This document shows positions 43,111-53,796 of a stretch of 64,000 nucleotides of DNA, one piece after another. The stretch covers positions 310,001 to 374,000 of the forward strand of contig NW_026907806.1 in assembly GCF_033807575.1 (NCBI RefSeq), given 5' to 3'. The DNA is from Cydia pomonella (taxonomy: Eukaryota; Arthropoda; Insecta; Lepidoptera; Tortricidae). Each line of letters starts with the position of its first letter. The stretch's first letter is position 1. The position numbers and the translations under genes are program-made. A model generated the notes under the pieces. That model searched no databases, was not told the DNA's origin, and saw only the letters and a list, made by a program, of their open reading frames with translations.

Positions 43111-43239
43111 TTTTATTATGTTTTACATACCTATTCAATATATATTTCTCATTTGTATATGTAATTTTTTCTATTTAATGTATGACATTATATTAATAGT
43201 CCGCAGACTATGTAACAAGTACGTATACCTAACGTACGT
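43111..43239. other. LINE 3' flank
   Basis: Pyrimidine-rich AT sequence after the LINE remnant, similar in style to 61790-61850. Confidence 0.4.
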
Positions 43240-43375
43240 ACGAAGCCGGCATTCGTTGGTGGTTTTAGACGCTAGTCCTCTTCTACTGGTTAGTCCGTCA
43301 TCGCCCCTGGTTTCCCCCGGACCAGGCGGCATGCGTAAACGCATTTCCCCAACGTTAAAAAAAAAGTACTTATGC
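43240..43375 (+). mobile_element. Retroelement 3' end (ATGCGTAAACGCATTTCCCC)
   Basis: GC-rich stretch with TCCCCCGGACCAGGCGGCAT and the palindrome GCGTAAACGC, then an A-run after CAACGTT. The same signature, ATGCGTAAATGCATTTACCA then GCGTC and an A-run, occurs at 62745-62779. Confidence 0.65.
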
Positions 43376-43716
43376 GTCGAAAGGCTTTGAAAACAATCTC
43401 TGAGGAAAAATGGAAGTAATCATTTGAAGTGTATGTATATCTATATTATTTATCTAAACATCAGTCTTTTGTAAACACCCGTGACACAATAATCCGTACT
43501 GTAATACATTAGGGCAATTATTGATAAAATCAGGGGTTTCGACAGTGACTGATTGTATACGCGGCTGAATACGATCTTTATTAGACCGTAGAACTGATCG
43601 TTTCAATGTTTTGTAGTGTATTTAACCCCTGACGCAAAAAGATGCTATGTGTTTGACTGACGCTAATGTCTGCGTGTCCATATTTATAGTAAATCTTTTC
43701 ATAAATGGAAGGAAGC
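43376..43716. other. No recognisable feature
   Basis: Unassigned. Confidence 0.4.
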
Positions 43717-44040
43717 GCTGGTGGCCTAGCGTTAAGAGCGTGCGACTTGCAATCCGGAGGTCGCGGGTTCAAACCCCGGCTGGTACCAATGAGTTTTTCG
43801 GAACTTATGTACGAAATATCATTTGATATTTACCAGTCGCTTTTCGGCGAAGGAAAAAATCGTGAGGAAACCGGACTAATCCCAACAAGGCCTAGTTTAC
43901 CCTCTGGGTTGGAAGGTCAGATGGTAGTCGCTTTCGTAAAAACTAGTGCCTACGCCAAATCTTGTGATCAGTTGTCAAGCGGACCCCAGGCTCCCATGAG
44001 CCGTGGCAAAACGCCGGGACAACGCGAGGAAGAAGAATAT
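43717..44040 (+). mobile_element. SINE-A copy, full length
   Basis: Head GCGCTGGTGGCCTAGCG (box A) and TCGCGGGTTCAAACCCCGG (box B), body with TAGTTTACCCTCTGGGTTGG, tail CCGGGACAACGCGAGGAAGA. The most complete copy; the 123-codon frame is incidental. Confidence 0.9.
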
Positions 44041-44489
44041 AAATTTAAAATGATTTCCAATTATGATACAAAATAGTACAAAAATCCATATGGATAAAAC
44101 AGCAGTCAAACGCATAACCCACAAATTAAAAAAAGTCAGTCCTCAGCCTCACATAATGCGGCAAGAGGGCAAAAGTGCACAACTCTGAGAATAGAGAATT
44201 TAATTACAGAACCGTCACATTGTTAGTTACTCTTTTTGTTCCGGATTGAGCATGCATTCTGATTTAAAGTGTCATTTCGCTGCGTCGACGTATTCATTCG
44301 AAACGGATGGCAGTTACATTGTCTTTTTTAAAGCTTTAATTTAACTCAAGTGATGTTTGTTAGTTTGTTTGAGTCTCAGAGCATAGTTGTAAGCAGACAT
44401 CGGATTTTAGGGGGCAAAATTAAATGACAGCTAAGGAGTTCCTAGGCAGGGTGTTTATTCAGTCACTTGCAATAATTTACGGACTGAAT
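44041..44489. other. No recognisable feature
   Basis: Unassigned, no exon-like frame. Confidence 0.4.
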
Positions 44490-44640
44490 ACCTATATAGG
44501 TCATACTGAGCAACTTTTACTATGGGAGCAACTCGGAAATCGCGAAAAAATATTTCCTCTGCCGTATAGAACATGTCAATGTTAGACAGCCAGTAATAAA
44601 CATCCTGTATAAACTCAATTATCGATGTTTTTCCCATAAA
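44490..44640 (+). repeat. MITE family O fragment
   Basis: ATAGGTCATACTGAGCAACT then TTTTACTATGGGAGCAACTC and GAAATCGCGAAAAAATATTT. Only this end is recognisable. Confidence 0.55.
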
Positions 44641-44810
44641 ATATTCATAAGATTGCCTGTAACAGTTGCTACTTTATTTGTATTGTAAATCGGGTTTTAA
44701 TTTGCTATCTTTGAATATTTACTGTAATATTTACTTACTTACCTACTTATTGTAGACGTCGAGATGAAGTACAAAACACAAATGAAATAAAATATTATCA
44801 ACAATAAAAC

Positions 44811-44972
44811 ATATATAGGTAAAAAACTTAAGTAAGTCACCTGTTGTATGTAGTTGTGTTCGAATAGACATTTGTTTTGTTTGTGTGTGTCTTTTAAACA
44901 TGTATTGTCTATTCGAACACGCCGCAACTACATACAACAGGTGACTTACTTAAGTTTTTTATACCTATATAT
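44811..44972. mobile_element. Near-perfect hairpin MITE, about 65-bp arms
   Basis: The left arm includes ACTTAAGTAAGTCACCTGTT and GTATGTAGTTGTGTTCGAAT; the right arm is the complement with only short indels. The loop is about 25 nt (GTTTGTGTGTGTC). The low divergence between arms suggests a young insertion. Confidence 0.9.
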
Positions 44973-45063
44973 TTATACACTTACACATATATAAATACCA
45001 AATATAAATGATTTATTTGGTGTAACACAATCCCTACTAGTATTATAAATGCTTTGTAGATCA

Positions 45064-45254
45064 GTACCCCTAGTGTAAATATTTTCGACAGCGAAACGTG
45101 ACGTACGCGTTTGCGTTAAGTGTCATTTTGTATGAGATTTTTGACTTTCCAAAACGTCCCGCTTGGCGCGCTGTTCAAAAACCCATACAAAATGAGACTT
45201 AACGCAAACGCGTACGTCACGTTTCGCTATCGACTAAAATTAAACTAGGGGTAC
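45064..45254 (+). mobile_element. 191-bp MITE family Z, copy 3
   Basis: GTACCCCTAGTGTAAAT at the left, CTAGGGGTAC at the right, inner arms ACGTACGCGTTTGCGTTAAG / CTTAACGCAAACGCGTACGT. Same orientation as copy 1. Confidence 0.9.
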
Positions 45255-45427
45255 GGATGTGTCGGTGTCAAAGGTGACGTTTTTGTTTGAAGAAACGTCG
45301 GTTTTGATACTGATATATCCGATCAATATCGTATCTAGATCTAATATTTGACGTATTTTAAAGTTCAAATCTGGTCGTAACTGTCTGTCTGTTAGATAAA
45401 GATAACGATAGTTTATTATTCAAGTAG

Positions 45428-45618
45428 GCACATTACAATGCGCTTATGAACGTCAAATAAAGCTACACCGGCTCTAACCCTACACCTCTGACCCGAGAAG
45501 ATTTAAATCCCGCCTCAATTGGAGGAGGGTATCCCAATATGGACCGGCAAGAAACTCAGCGGGACACATCTTTTCAAAACATTACATGTTATAATTAACA
45601 TGCATTAAATAAGAAAAA
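45428..45618. repeat. Dispersed repeat F, copy 1
   Basis: TACAATGCGCTTATGAACGT, AATAAAGCTACACCGGCTCT, GAGAAGATTTAAATCCCGCC, then AAACTCAGCGGGACACATC. The second copy is at 55935. Probably the end of a LINE in reverse, since ATGCATTAAATAAG closes it. Confidence 0.7.
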
Positions 45619-45993
45619 AAATACAATTTAGATATTTTAGATTACGATAGAATCGATTATCTCTTCACGCTTAAACTGTTGAACCGATTTAGATAAAATT
45701 TGGTAAGGATTTAGGGGAAAGACATCAATTTCTCACCGTCATTCCTCGCGAACGAAACGTTCACTAAATACATAAAACAAGTTACAATGAATATAAACGC
45801 AAAAATGGCTACCACTCAGTATGACTCAGGGCACAACACGCCTAGATTTCTAAGGCATTTATTTAGTACTATGAGGCCAATTCGAATGTACACTTGACAT
45901 CAAAACGATATCTAAATGTTGTCAGTTAGTTATCGCGCGTGCTTCTTGCTCGCGTCTAAAAACGGAGAAGTCCGAGCGAAACGAACACGCGAA
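45619..45993. other. No gene
   Basis: 45665-45725 (ACTGTTGAACCGATTTAGAT, AAATTTGGTAAGGATTTAG) is a decayed dispersed repeat also seen at 1225-1250. Confidence 0.4.
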
Positions 45994-46404
45994 TAGGGTA
46001 TTTGACTGTATTTAAAATAAATTATTTCATAACATGCATAAAATAAATAATTTCATAACTTGCATAAAATAAATTATTTCATAACATGCATAAAATAAAT
46101 TATTTCATAACATGCATAAAATAAATAATTTCATAACTTGCATAAAATAAATTATTTCATAACATGCATAAAATAAATTATTTCATAACATGCATAAAAT
46201 AAAGAACCACAACCTTAATAGAGAAAGGTAGACAGCAGTTATTTTTAGATACTATTTTTATTTTATAACTCGTATAGAACTATAAAGAGTAGGTTACTTG
46301 ACCGTGACGTCATTTGCTAGTGGTCCATATAAATTCCATACTTATCAAATCGTTTTGACAGTTCGAAAAAAGAAATAGATTTAACTAGTAGTCAAATACC
46401 CCTA
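45994..46404. mobile_element. MITE with internal minisatellite
   Basis: Terminal inverted repeats TAGGGTATTTGACT (45994) and AGTCAAATACCCCTA (ending 46404) bound 411 bp. Between them sits a 26-bp tandem array (46014-46204) whose unit appears to derive from the subterminal TTAAAATAAATTATTTCATA. Confidence 0.75.
46014..46204 (+). repeat. 26-bp minisatellite, about seven units
   Basis: The unit TAAAATAAATTATTTCATAACATGCA alternates with a variant (AAATAATTT, CTTGCA) in the order A-B-A-A-B-A-A, suggesting amplification in blocks of three. Confidence 0.9.
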
Positions 46405-46551
46405 TGATAGCTAAACACATCTATTCTGATTACTGATCTGCCTGCGTTGCCAACATGCCAATTGTCAAGGCTCCGTAGCGGATGGACGTTAATTTGTTAC
46501 GGAGGCGTCGGCAATTTGCATTTTATCTATGCATCCAGTAGCAACCGGGCG
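46405..46551. other. No recognisable feature
   Basis: Locally GC-rich (CGGAGGCGTCGGCAATTTGC). Unassigned. Confidence 0.4.
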
Positions 46552-46664
46552 CTAGCACATGATTAGCGGAGATAGACTACCCGTCCCTCTTTAATTAACA
46601 TACTTAGTAAAAGATAGGTAGTCATCTCGCCGCGAGACACTGTCGCGCCAATCATATATGTGCT
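46552..46664. mobile_element. MITE (TAGCACATGATT...CATATATGTGCTA)
   Basis: Left GCTAGCACATGATT..GGAGATAGACTACC; right GGTAGTCATCTCGCCGCGAG with AATCATATATGTGCTAAGG. The left arm has lost part of the CGCGACAG stretch present in the right arm. Confidence 0.65.
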
Positions 46665-48414
46665 AAGGCCTAGAAGTAATTATGTGAGTTGTAGAAAAGT
46701 AGAGACAGAGAGAGAGAGAATTTGAGGTACCAGGCATGAATATTTACAATATATTTTACAGGATACATATATATGGACAGGGGCTTCATGCTACATGGCA
46801 CACTCAGAGAGGGAGACTGGCTTGCTGCGAGTGGCGTCATCACGATCTTCAAAGTCTTCAGTGCTGTCATATGCTGTCTATTGTCGGAAGGTCCAACGTA
46901 GAATGGTAGAGAGAGGGTGTTATATCTGGGGACCGATGTCCACTGAGAGTTGGTCGGAAGTTGTGTATATAGCAACTGACATATGGAACTCCGTAAGCGT
47001 GATGTAAGTTTCTACCAAAATGCGTTCTAGGTCGTTAACGCCATCTGTTAGAACATTGTGGTAAATTCAGATATCGTTTTCCTGTCAAGCGTACGTTCGA
47101 ATTTGCCTGTAGGTCACATAACCAAGCTTTACCTTTACCATTCCCAACACATAGTGACGTCATCACATTCTGCCCGCTATTTTAATTACCTTAATGACGT
47201 AAGCAGTTTTCCTGTTACGTAACAAATACAACGAAATGTCTGCGTATAAGTAATGAAAGGAATTTGTACCTTATATTCGTTATGATAGATATCAATACGA
47301 GTATAAGATTGGATGGGCTGCAAAGATTTCTGTGTTTTAAGTTTAGAGGTACCTAATTAAGATGGATGATCTTAAATGGACTAAATCTGTATTTGGATTC
47401 GAAGCATCAAGAGTTAAAACTATGAAGACATTTGCGAAGAAATTACTGCCTTGTTTAATTTAGTTAGGATCTAATTTAGAATGGATTGACTAGATTTAGT
47501 TGTTTTTGTGACGTATTTGTGTAATAATGTCCTATAACATATTATTTTCAATATTATACCTTGGTTTTATTCACTGCTATTGGACGTTGTATTGAATTCA
47601 AGTTTAAGAGAAACTGTAGTCATCTCACGCAGATGAAAAGGCATAGAAAGTAAAACATTAGTCTATAACGCAGCTCGCAGTGGTATTCACACGTTTAGGA
47701 TAAAAAATGTTTTCAATTCTGATCAAATTTATTGGCGCTCAAACAGTTCACAAAATTTTGTACCTACATGCTCAAAAAAATACTATTTTTCTTTATTATC
47801 TAGAGTTACATCGAATTCTGTACCTGAATACTCCACATTGTTAACGGTAGTTTCCATTCTGAAAAAGGAACGAAGTCACTTCACCGCTTCTCCATATAAG
47901 CGTAATCCCCATTTTCCTCTCTAGGTTAACAGAGTGGACGATACAACTGACGCTCACAAAGGTAGTCAAAGAGCATGTGTACTCGGCTCGGCCTTCACTC
48001 GGCCTATGGATGAAATACTCTTGGCGGAGATAGGAAACGTGTGGTGAAAACGGCCAAGTTTATTAAAAATATTAGAAACTACAAAAATTTAGCTTTTTTT
48101 TAATGCTATAGATATGAGCAGACGAATCGCCAGACAGTATGGTGTATAGATGGTAGTGTTCTTCAAAATAGTGCAAGAGGCTTATTCTTACTTACATTTT
48201 GGTGTAGTTTCGTTATTATTCGCCCGTACGTCTCGTACACGTATTGGCGCAAGCGAGACGGAAAAGTAGAAACGAAAAGGACCCGTTAATGATAGCTAAA
48301 TAACATCATTAAGATATCATTTTGATGTTAAAATTTACGTTTGAATTGGCTTCCAGGTTTTAAAAAAGGGTGGGTGATTCGCATTGTCGCTTTTTAATTA
48401 ATAAATAATAAATA
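46665..48414. other. No gene called; SINE-B scrap at 47515-47545
   Basis: Overlapping frames at 46670-47007 have no domain and include an AGAGAG/CTCTCT repeat. TTTGTGTAATAATGTCCTAT at 47516 is the extreme 3' end of a SINE-B. 47930-48060 is GC-richer and unassigned. Confidence 0.4.
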
Positions 48415-48815
48415 AATTTTATAGGGATATTCTTACACAAATTGACTAAGTCTCGCGGTAAGCTCAAGAATGCTTGTATTGAGGGTACTCAGTCAGACAA
48501 AGATATATATAATAATAATATATAAAAAAAAATTGTATACTACGTCGGTGGCAAACAAGCATACGGCCTGCCTGATGGTAAGCAGTCTCCGTAGCCTATA
48601 TACACCTGCAACTCCAGAGAAGTTACATGCGCGTTGCCGACCCTAACCCCACCCCCCTCGTTGAGGGGGGTGGGGTTAAATCAAATTACTTAAATACAGA
48701 GAAAACATCCATGACTCAGGAATATATCTGTACTCATTGGGATTCGAACCCACGACCATCGGCTTCATAGGCAGAATCATTACCCACTACTCCCACTAGG
48801 CTAGATCGGTCGTTT
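48415..48815 (-). mobile_element. SINE-B copy split by retroelement C
   Basis: The 3' part (48415-48522, ACACAAATTGACTAAGTCTC) and the 5' part (48681-48815, GGGATTCGAACCCACGACC with box B) are separated by a C element in the same orientation. Confidence 0.85.
48523..48680 (-). mobile_element. Retroelement C nested in SINE-B
   Basis: Complement of GTTGCAGGTGTATATAGGCT and CTGCTTACCATCAGGCAGGC, with the tail side at 48523 (A/T run) and truncated 5' side at 48680. Its GGGGTTAGGG core contains the CCCCACCCCCC run that makes a small hairpin at 48650-48675. Confidence 0.85.
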
Positions 48816-49155
48816 ATGATTATGTATATGAATCTACGAAAGGTGTCCCTAGGATACGATGACTTTTTACTATTATACTGTATCTATGCTTATTTGCTAC
48901 CGGACTTGTATAAAATACACGATAAAATTATTATTTTTTACACATATCAAAGGAAATATCAACTACCTAACTTAAAAAATATTTAAATTTTGATTCGTTT
49001 TTAATTTCATTAGAAGTAGTTTTATATATATGTAAAATTTCTTTGCTGTCATGTATTTTAGTAGTAATTAAATAAATAAAATTCAACCCGTTCCTTTTTA
49101 GTGAAGGAAAACATTGTAAGATAACTTAATTTACAAAAAAACAAAAATTAACATA
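48816..49155. other. No recognisable feature
   Basis: AT-rich. Confidence 0.4.
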
Positions 49156-49393
49156 CAAAGTACCTCCACCTTACAGAAAACCGCAGCCAAATAACACTTG
49201 ACCCTACTCATAGTGTTGTGTTCCTGCCGGTGAGTAAGGTCGCCAGAGCTCAACAAGGGGGGTGGGGTTAGGGTCGGCAACGCGCATGTATCTCCTCTGG
49301 AGTTGCAGGTGTACATAGGCTACGGAGACTGCTTACCATCAGGCAGGCCGTATGCTTGTTTGCCACCGACGTAGTATAAAAAAAAAAAAATGT
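49156..49393 (+). mobile_element. Retroelement C copy, long A-tail
   Basis: AAGTACCTCCACCTTACAGA to ACCGACGTAGTATAAAAAAA and more A. The cleanest plus-strand copy. Confidence 0.85.
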
Positions 49394-50125
49394 CCGAAAT
49401 AGTGTCCGAGTGTAATGCACTTGGTCTAGTCTTTACAACCAGCATGCCTTCATAGGATTCGTTTCATTCTGCAACTATAATAGTTTGAACGAATATCCGA
49501 GCCGCATGGTGAACCCGTTTCTCTGGTTTTCGTTTTTCCCTTGCTTGCTTTATGTACCGTATGTATGTGTAATGTATGTAATAAATAACCTGAGTTACCA
49601 TTAAAAGATGTAAACTAGATTTTTTGTCTTTTACGTGTATTTTTAGTAATACGGATATTGTCTGTCTCTGTTTAGCCCAATGGTTGACTGGTAGAAAATG
49701 TCTTAAAGCGATAAGTCCGCCGTTTATATTCTTTTTTGTAAATTTGTGCAATAAAGTTTAAATTTATATTTTTTGATTAATCGTGTGCATTAATATATGT
49801 AATACATAAAAATAAAGCGATGCTTATACTTCGTGATAATATGTATTAAGTAGCCTAGAAGTGATGGTAAAAACGCGAAAGAAGAATAGTATCAGTTTCG
49901 CTTTACAAACTATGATACATATAGTAGCATGAATGCTTGAAAACACAAATCAAAATATCAAATCAAATATTTTAATTGGGATCCCTTTGTTTGACATAAT
50001 TATAGAAAGTGATAAATGTGATAGTTTCAGATAATGTGATTGTCAGATTATCATTAGTCATAATTCAGAAACCGTTAACTTTTCGGGATTTTCGTTAGGT
50101 TATCCTATAGAAAGGTTTATATAAG
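49394..50125. other. No gene called
   Basis: A 95-codon minus frame (49464-49751) is basic and featureless with no splice support. The rest is AT-rich. Confidence 0.4.
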
Positions 50126-50136
50126 GGTTAGGTTTG

Positions 50137-50403
50137 ACGACCAGTTTGGCCTAGTGGGTAGTGACCCTGCCTACGGAGCTGATGGTCCCGGGTTCAAATC
50201 CTGGCAAGGGCATGTATTTGTGTGATGAGCATGGACATTTGTTCCTGAGTCATGGGTGTTTTCTATGTATTTAAGTATTTATAAAATATTTATATATTAT
50301 ATATATCGTTGTCTAAGTACCCTCAACACAAGCCTTATTGAGCTTACTGTGGGACTTAGTCAATTTGTGTAATAATGTCTTATATTATTTATTTATTTAT
50401 TTA
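50137..50403 (+). mobile_element. SINE-B, intact with target-site duplication
   Basis: Full element flanked by an 11-bp direct repeat GGTTAGGTTTG (50126-50136 and 50404-50414), the expected mark of target-primed insertion. Box A TTTGGCCTAGTGGGTAG, box B CGGGTTCAAATCCTGG, A/T-rich tail (TTAT)n. Confidence 0.95.
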
Positions 50404-50414
50404 GGTTAGGTTTG

Positions 50415-50911
50415 TTTTATGGCAATCGTGAAAAGTTACACGTTTCAGAGAAACACCAAATGCGGACAAACGATACATTATGACTTAAAACTTTATTGGA
50501 AACAATAGAGACCCAATTTGATTATCCTAGTTGGCATTAAGTTGTTCAATTTATGTGAAATAATTGCATTAAATAATTATCATCTCAGGCATTAATTAAT
50601 AAATGGGCATTTTGAAATTATAGGAATATTAATTTTGGCGGGAATTAGGTCAATGATTTATTCGAATTGAATCACAGTATTGATTATAATATGTGATATA
50701 ATTAGGCATTAAAACACTCGTGTGATGTTAGTATGAAACCCTGTTTTAACTGCCTGTATTTTAATGTCGATTTTTTAAAATCGCATTTTCTATTTTATAA
50801 TGATATGTTATTAATAAAATTAAATTAAGATTTTTATTGTTTGAGGCGTTTTTAAGTCATCAATAAGATTAAATTTATTATACTTATATCTAGTTGTTAA
50901 ATCTTTATTAT
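50415..50911. other. No recognisable feature
   Basis: AT-rich. Confidence 0.4.
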
Positions 50912-51055
50912 AAGTACAGTCAAGTGTAAAAATATGGGTGTACACATCTTCCTCAAAAATATGTCCCATAGCATCTTATTACAGTGTAATAAGAGCGTAG
51001 CACCATATTTATGAGACGATCCTCTCGATACATATTTTTGCAGCTGACTGTACCT
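50912..51055. mobile_element. 144-bp MITE (AAGTACAGTCAAGTG / AGCTGACTGTACCT)
   Basis: Left AAGTACAGTCAAGTGTAAAA with ATATG; the complement of the right end reads AGGTACAGTCAGCTGCAAAA with ATATG. Inner GTGTAATAAGAG and CATAGCATCTTATTACA are also inverted. Confidence 0.75.
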
Positions 51056-51494
51056 ACATAGAAACGTAATATGTAACGTATAATAGTCCATCAAAAAAAC
51101 ATGTAAAACTTCTTCCTTCTGCCGCAACTGGCCCTATGTCTATATTTCTTTTTGTGTTAAATTTTAGATAGGGATAACTTTTAAGCCTGTAACTAACACT
51201 ATTATGGATCTCAAATGATCTGAAATAAATTATTTTATTTTATTTATTTATTTAATAGTCCATCAGCCAATTACTGAATTTTCGAAATATTCTCTAACGT
51301 GATATTTTCTATAGATAAAAGTTCGTCGTAAAAAGGACATCATTATTTCCTCTTTTACTTTTTGCACGTAGAATCTTTGAAACAAGTATCATTAAACTTG
51401 CGATGTTATTTACTAACTTAGAAAAGAGAAATGGGTGGGTACCTAGGTTTAAAATTTTATACTTATTTTCAAATATGTACCTACATTTCAAAAG
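51056..51494. other. Non-coding; LINE tail at 51170-51257
   Basis: CTGTAACTAACACTATTATG, GGATCTCAAATGATCTGAAA then (TTATT)n is a LINE 3' tail. The rest is unassigned. Confidence 0.5.
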
Positions 51495-51828
51495 AGCGCT
51501 GGTGGCCTAGCGGTAAGAGCGTGCGACTTTCAATCCGGAGGTCGCGGGTTCAAACCCCGGCTCGTACAAATGAGTTTTTAGGAACTTACGCACGAAATAT
51601 CATTGATATTTAACTACCAGTTGCATTTCGGTGAAGGAAAACATCGTGAGGCAACCGGACTAATCTCAATAAGGCCTAGTTTACCCTCTGGGTTGGAAGG
51701 CCAGATGGCAGTCGCTTTCGTAAAAACTAGTGCCTATGCCAATTCTGGGGATAAGTTGTCATGCGGACCCCAGGCTCCCATGAGCCGTAGCAAAAATGCC
51801 GGGACAACGCGAGGAAGAAGAAGATGTA
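51495..51828 (+). mobile_element. SINE-A copy, full length
   Basis: GCGCTGGTGGCCTAGCGG (box A), TCGCGGGTTCAAACCCCGG (box B), tail GGGACAACGCGAGGAAGAAG. Confidence 0.9.
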
Positions 51829-51916
51829 CCTACATTTTGTCTCGGTTCCACGTCAATACTAAGATCAGATAAACCTATAAATTGTATACAGATATCTATC
51901 GCAATGAAAAAAAAAA

Positions 51917-52049
51917 ACTCTGGCCAACGTGGGATTCGAACCCACATCTTTGGATTACCGGTACAACGCGCAACGTTAAAAATTCGCTGTGAATGACGGA
52001 TGGACCTGCAACCCAAAGATGTAGGTTCTAATCCCACGTTGGCCAGAGT
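51917..52049. mobile_element. Hairpin whose arms are tRNA 3' halves
   Basis: Left ACTCTGGCCAACGTGGGATT with CGAACCCACATCTTTGG; right CCAAAGATGTAGGTTCTAAT with CCCACGTTGGCCAGAGT. Each arm read inside-out has the T-arm motif GGTTCGAATCCC followed by TGGCCA, like the 3' half of a tRNA. No complete tRNA is present. Confidence 0.8.
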
Positions 52050-52247
52050 TGATCATGATCATAGTTCATTTTTTTATTGTGATACAGATGTATATACAAT
52101 TTATAGATTGTCATTTGTCCCACAGTAAGAAAACCAAAAATCATGTCAACACACTTCATTTGTCAACAAGACACACTAGATTTAACAAACTATTTAAACA
52201 ATGATCAACTTTCTTATTCAAACTAATAAGTACTAGTTAACCTATCA
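52050..52247. other. No recognisable feature
   Basis: AT-rich spacer. Confidence 0.4.
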
Positions 52248-52438
52248 GTACCCCTAGTGTAAATTTATTCGATTGCGTAACGTGACGTACGCGTTTGCGT
52301 TAAGTCTCATTATGACTGGGATTTAGAAACAGCACACCAAGCGGAACGTTTCGGAAACTAAAAATCCCATACAAAAAGAGACTTAACGCACATGCGTACG
52401 TCACCTCACGCTATCGAATAAATTTACACTAGGAGTAC
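52248..52438 (-). mobile_element. 191-bp MITE family Z, copy 4
   Basis: GTACCCCTAGTGTAAAT / CACTAGGAGTAC, 191 bp, orientation as copy 2. More point differences in the centre (AGCACACCAAGCGGAACG), so probably older. Confidence 0.85.
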
Positions 52439-53182
52439 AGATCAGTCTATTTTGTCCATCGTGAAAAGCGTAATTTCACATTCAAAAGTCAGAATAAATT
52501 CTATAAAGAGTAAAGTTTTATTAATAGTAACTATCACCTTCTAAAGTGTCTTTTCATTCATTCAAAAATGCGCAAGTCAAAAAAGCAATATGGCATAGAT
52601 TATAAATATACGCAAATTGATGCCAAATCATTTCACATAATTGAATCCCCAGAACCAATCCCTTGGATTACAGAATTACATCACTTCAATAAACTGGAAT
52701 TGCCTTTTAATTCCACCCAAATATAATCGTCCGGAAGATCGTATAAAATAAATATATGGGAATATAAATTTAATATATATTCGCGCAGGTCAAATGCAAT
52801 TTGTGAAATGACTACCCAATTTTGCTCCCGAATTTACCTACGAGGGAGTGGTAGCAGAAACGACGAGTTAAATTACGTTGATTTTATATTTTGATGCTGT
52901 GAGTGGTTTTGATTTTTGAGGGTATTTAGGTTAGCGCATTTATTTTTTGGCGTAAATGCGTGCCTACATAATTTTAAATACTATAAATGATAAGATGATT
53001 ATATTTATGCTGTCTGACACGACACGGTCCCAAATTGTTGTTGAAACAAGTTGAATTGGTTATGATTTTTAGTTCTATTTTTACTTATTTTACTGTAATA
53101 TGTCATCACATGTTACAGTAAAATTATGCAAATAGAATTAAAATAATAATACAGCGTATGTTATTAATTAAAGTATGTTTAA
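52439..53182. other. No recognisable feature
   Basis: Unassigned AT-rich sequence. Confidence 0.4.
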
Positions 53183-53440
53183 GAAGAAGAGGGACCTGGA
53201 AGGTGTAGACCTCGGCGTACTTTCTCTGATCAAATCGGGGAAATCCTGAAGAAAGGCCAGGTCAAGAGCACCCTAAACCGACGAGCGTGTATGAGGAATG
53301 TTATAAAAGTAAAGCAAGTGAAAGAGATATGTCAGGATCGCAGCAAATGGAAATCCGTGATCTCTGCCTACCCCCCGGGAAATAGGCGTAATTTTATGTT
53401 TGTATGTATGTATGTTATAATTGAGATGATTAAAAGATAA
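53183..53440 (+). pseudogene. LINE ORF C-terminal remnant (GRPRRTFSDQIGE family)
   Basis: An open frame of about 85 codons to a TAA at 53438 reads RPRRTFSDQIGEILKKGQVK, then STLNRRACMRNVIKVKQVKE, then ICQDRSKWKSVISAYPPGNR. The arrangement (R-P-R-R-T-x-x-D-Q-I, then D-R-x-x-W) is the C-terminus of an RTE/CR1-like LINE. The same protein tail ends at 63781. No catalytic domain remains. The frame runs on beyond the likely original stop (the 63649 copy stops after AYPSG). Confidence 0.8.
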
Positions 53441-53796
53441 AATGTAAGTTCCGAAAATGAAATTAAAATGTGTCGCTATAATATATATAATAAAAAAACG
53501 GTAAAAACATAACCGTGAGAAATTTAAAACGGTATCATATTAATATAGCGGCGCCAAAACGTCAGAATATTAAAAATTTTAAAAAATTGGATTTCAACCT
53601 TTCTTCGCTTGTTTTACTGATATTATTCTATCCATAAATACAAATATAACTTCAAACATGTAGCCACCAATCCTGCAATCTCACCTGGAAGAAACGTTAC
53701 TAAACATAAAACAGCGTTATAATCGTTTCTGCCGACGCTGTTTGTAACGTTATTGCTCATAATCCCGCGGGGCTATATGTTGTATACGCATTAAAT
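53441..53796. other. No recognisable feature
   Basis: Unassigned; the last 50 bp lead into the tandem repeat. Confidence 0.4.

Noticed and set aside
43705..44076. 123-codon frame, the second longest in the window
   Set aside because: It runs exactly through a full-length SINE-A, including its tRNA-like head and GAAGAAGAA tail.
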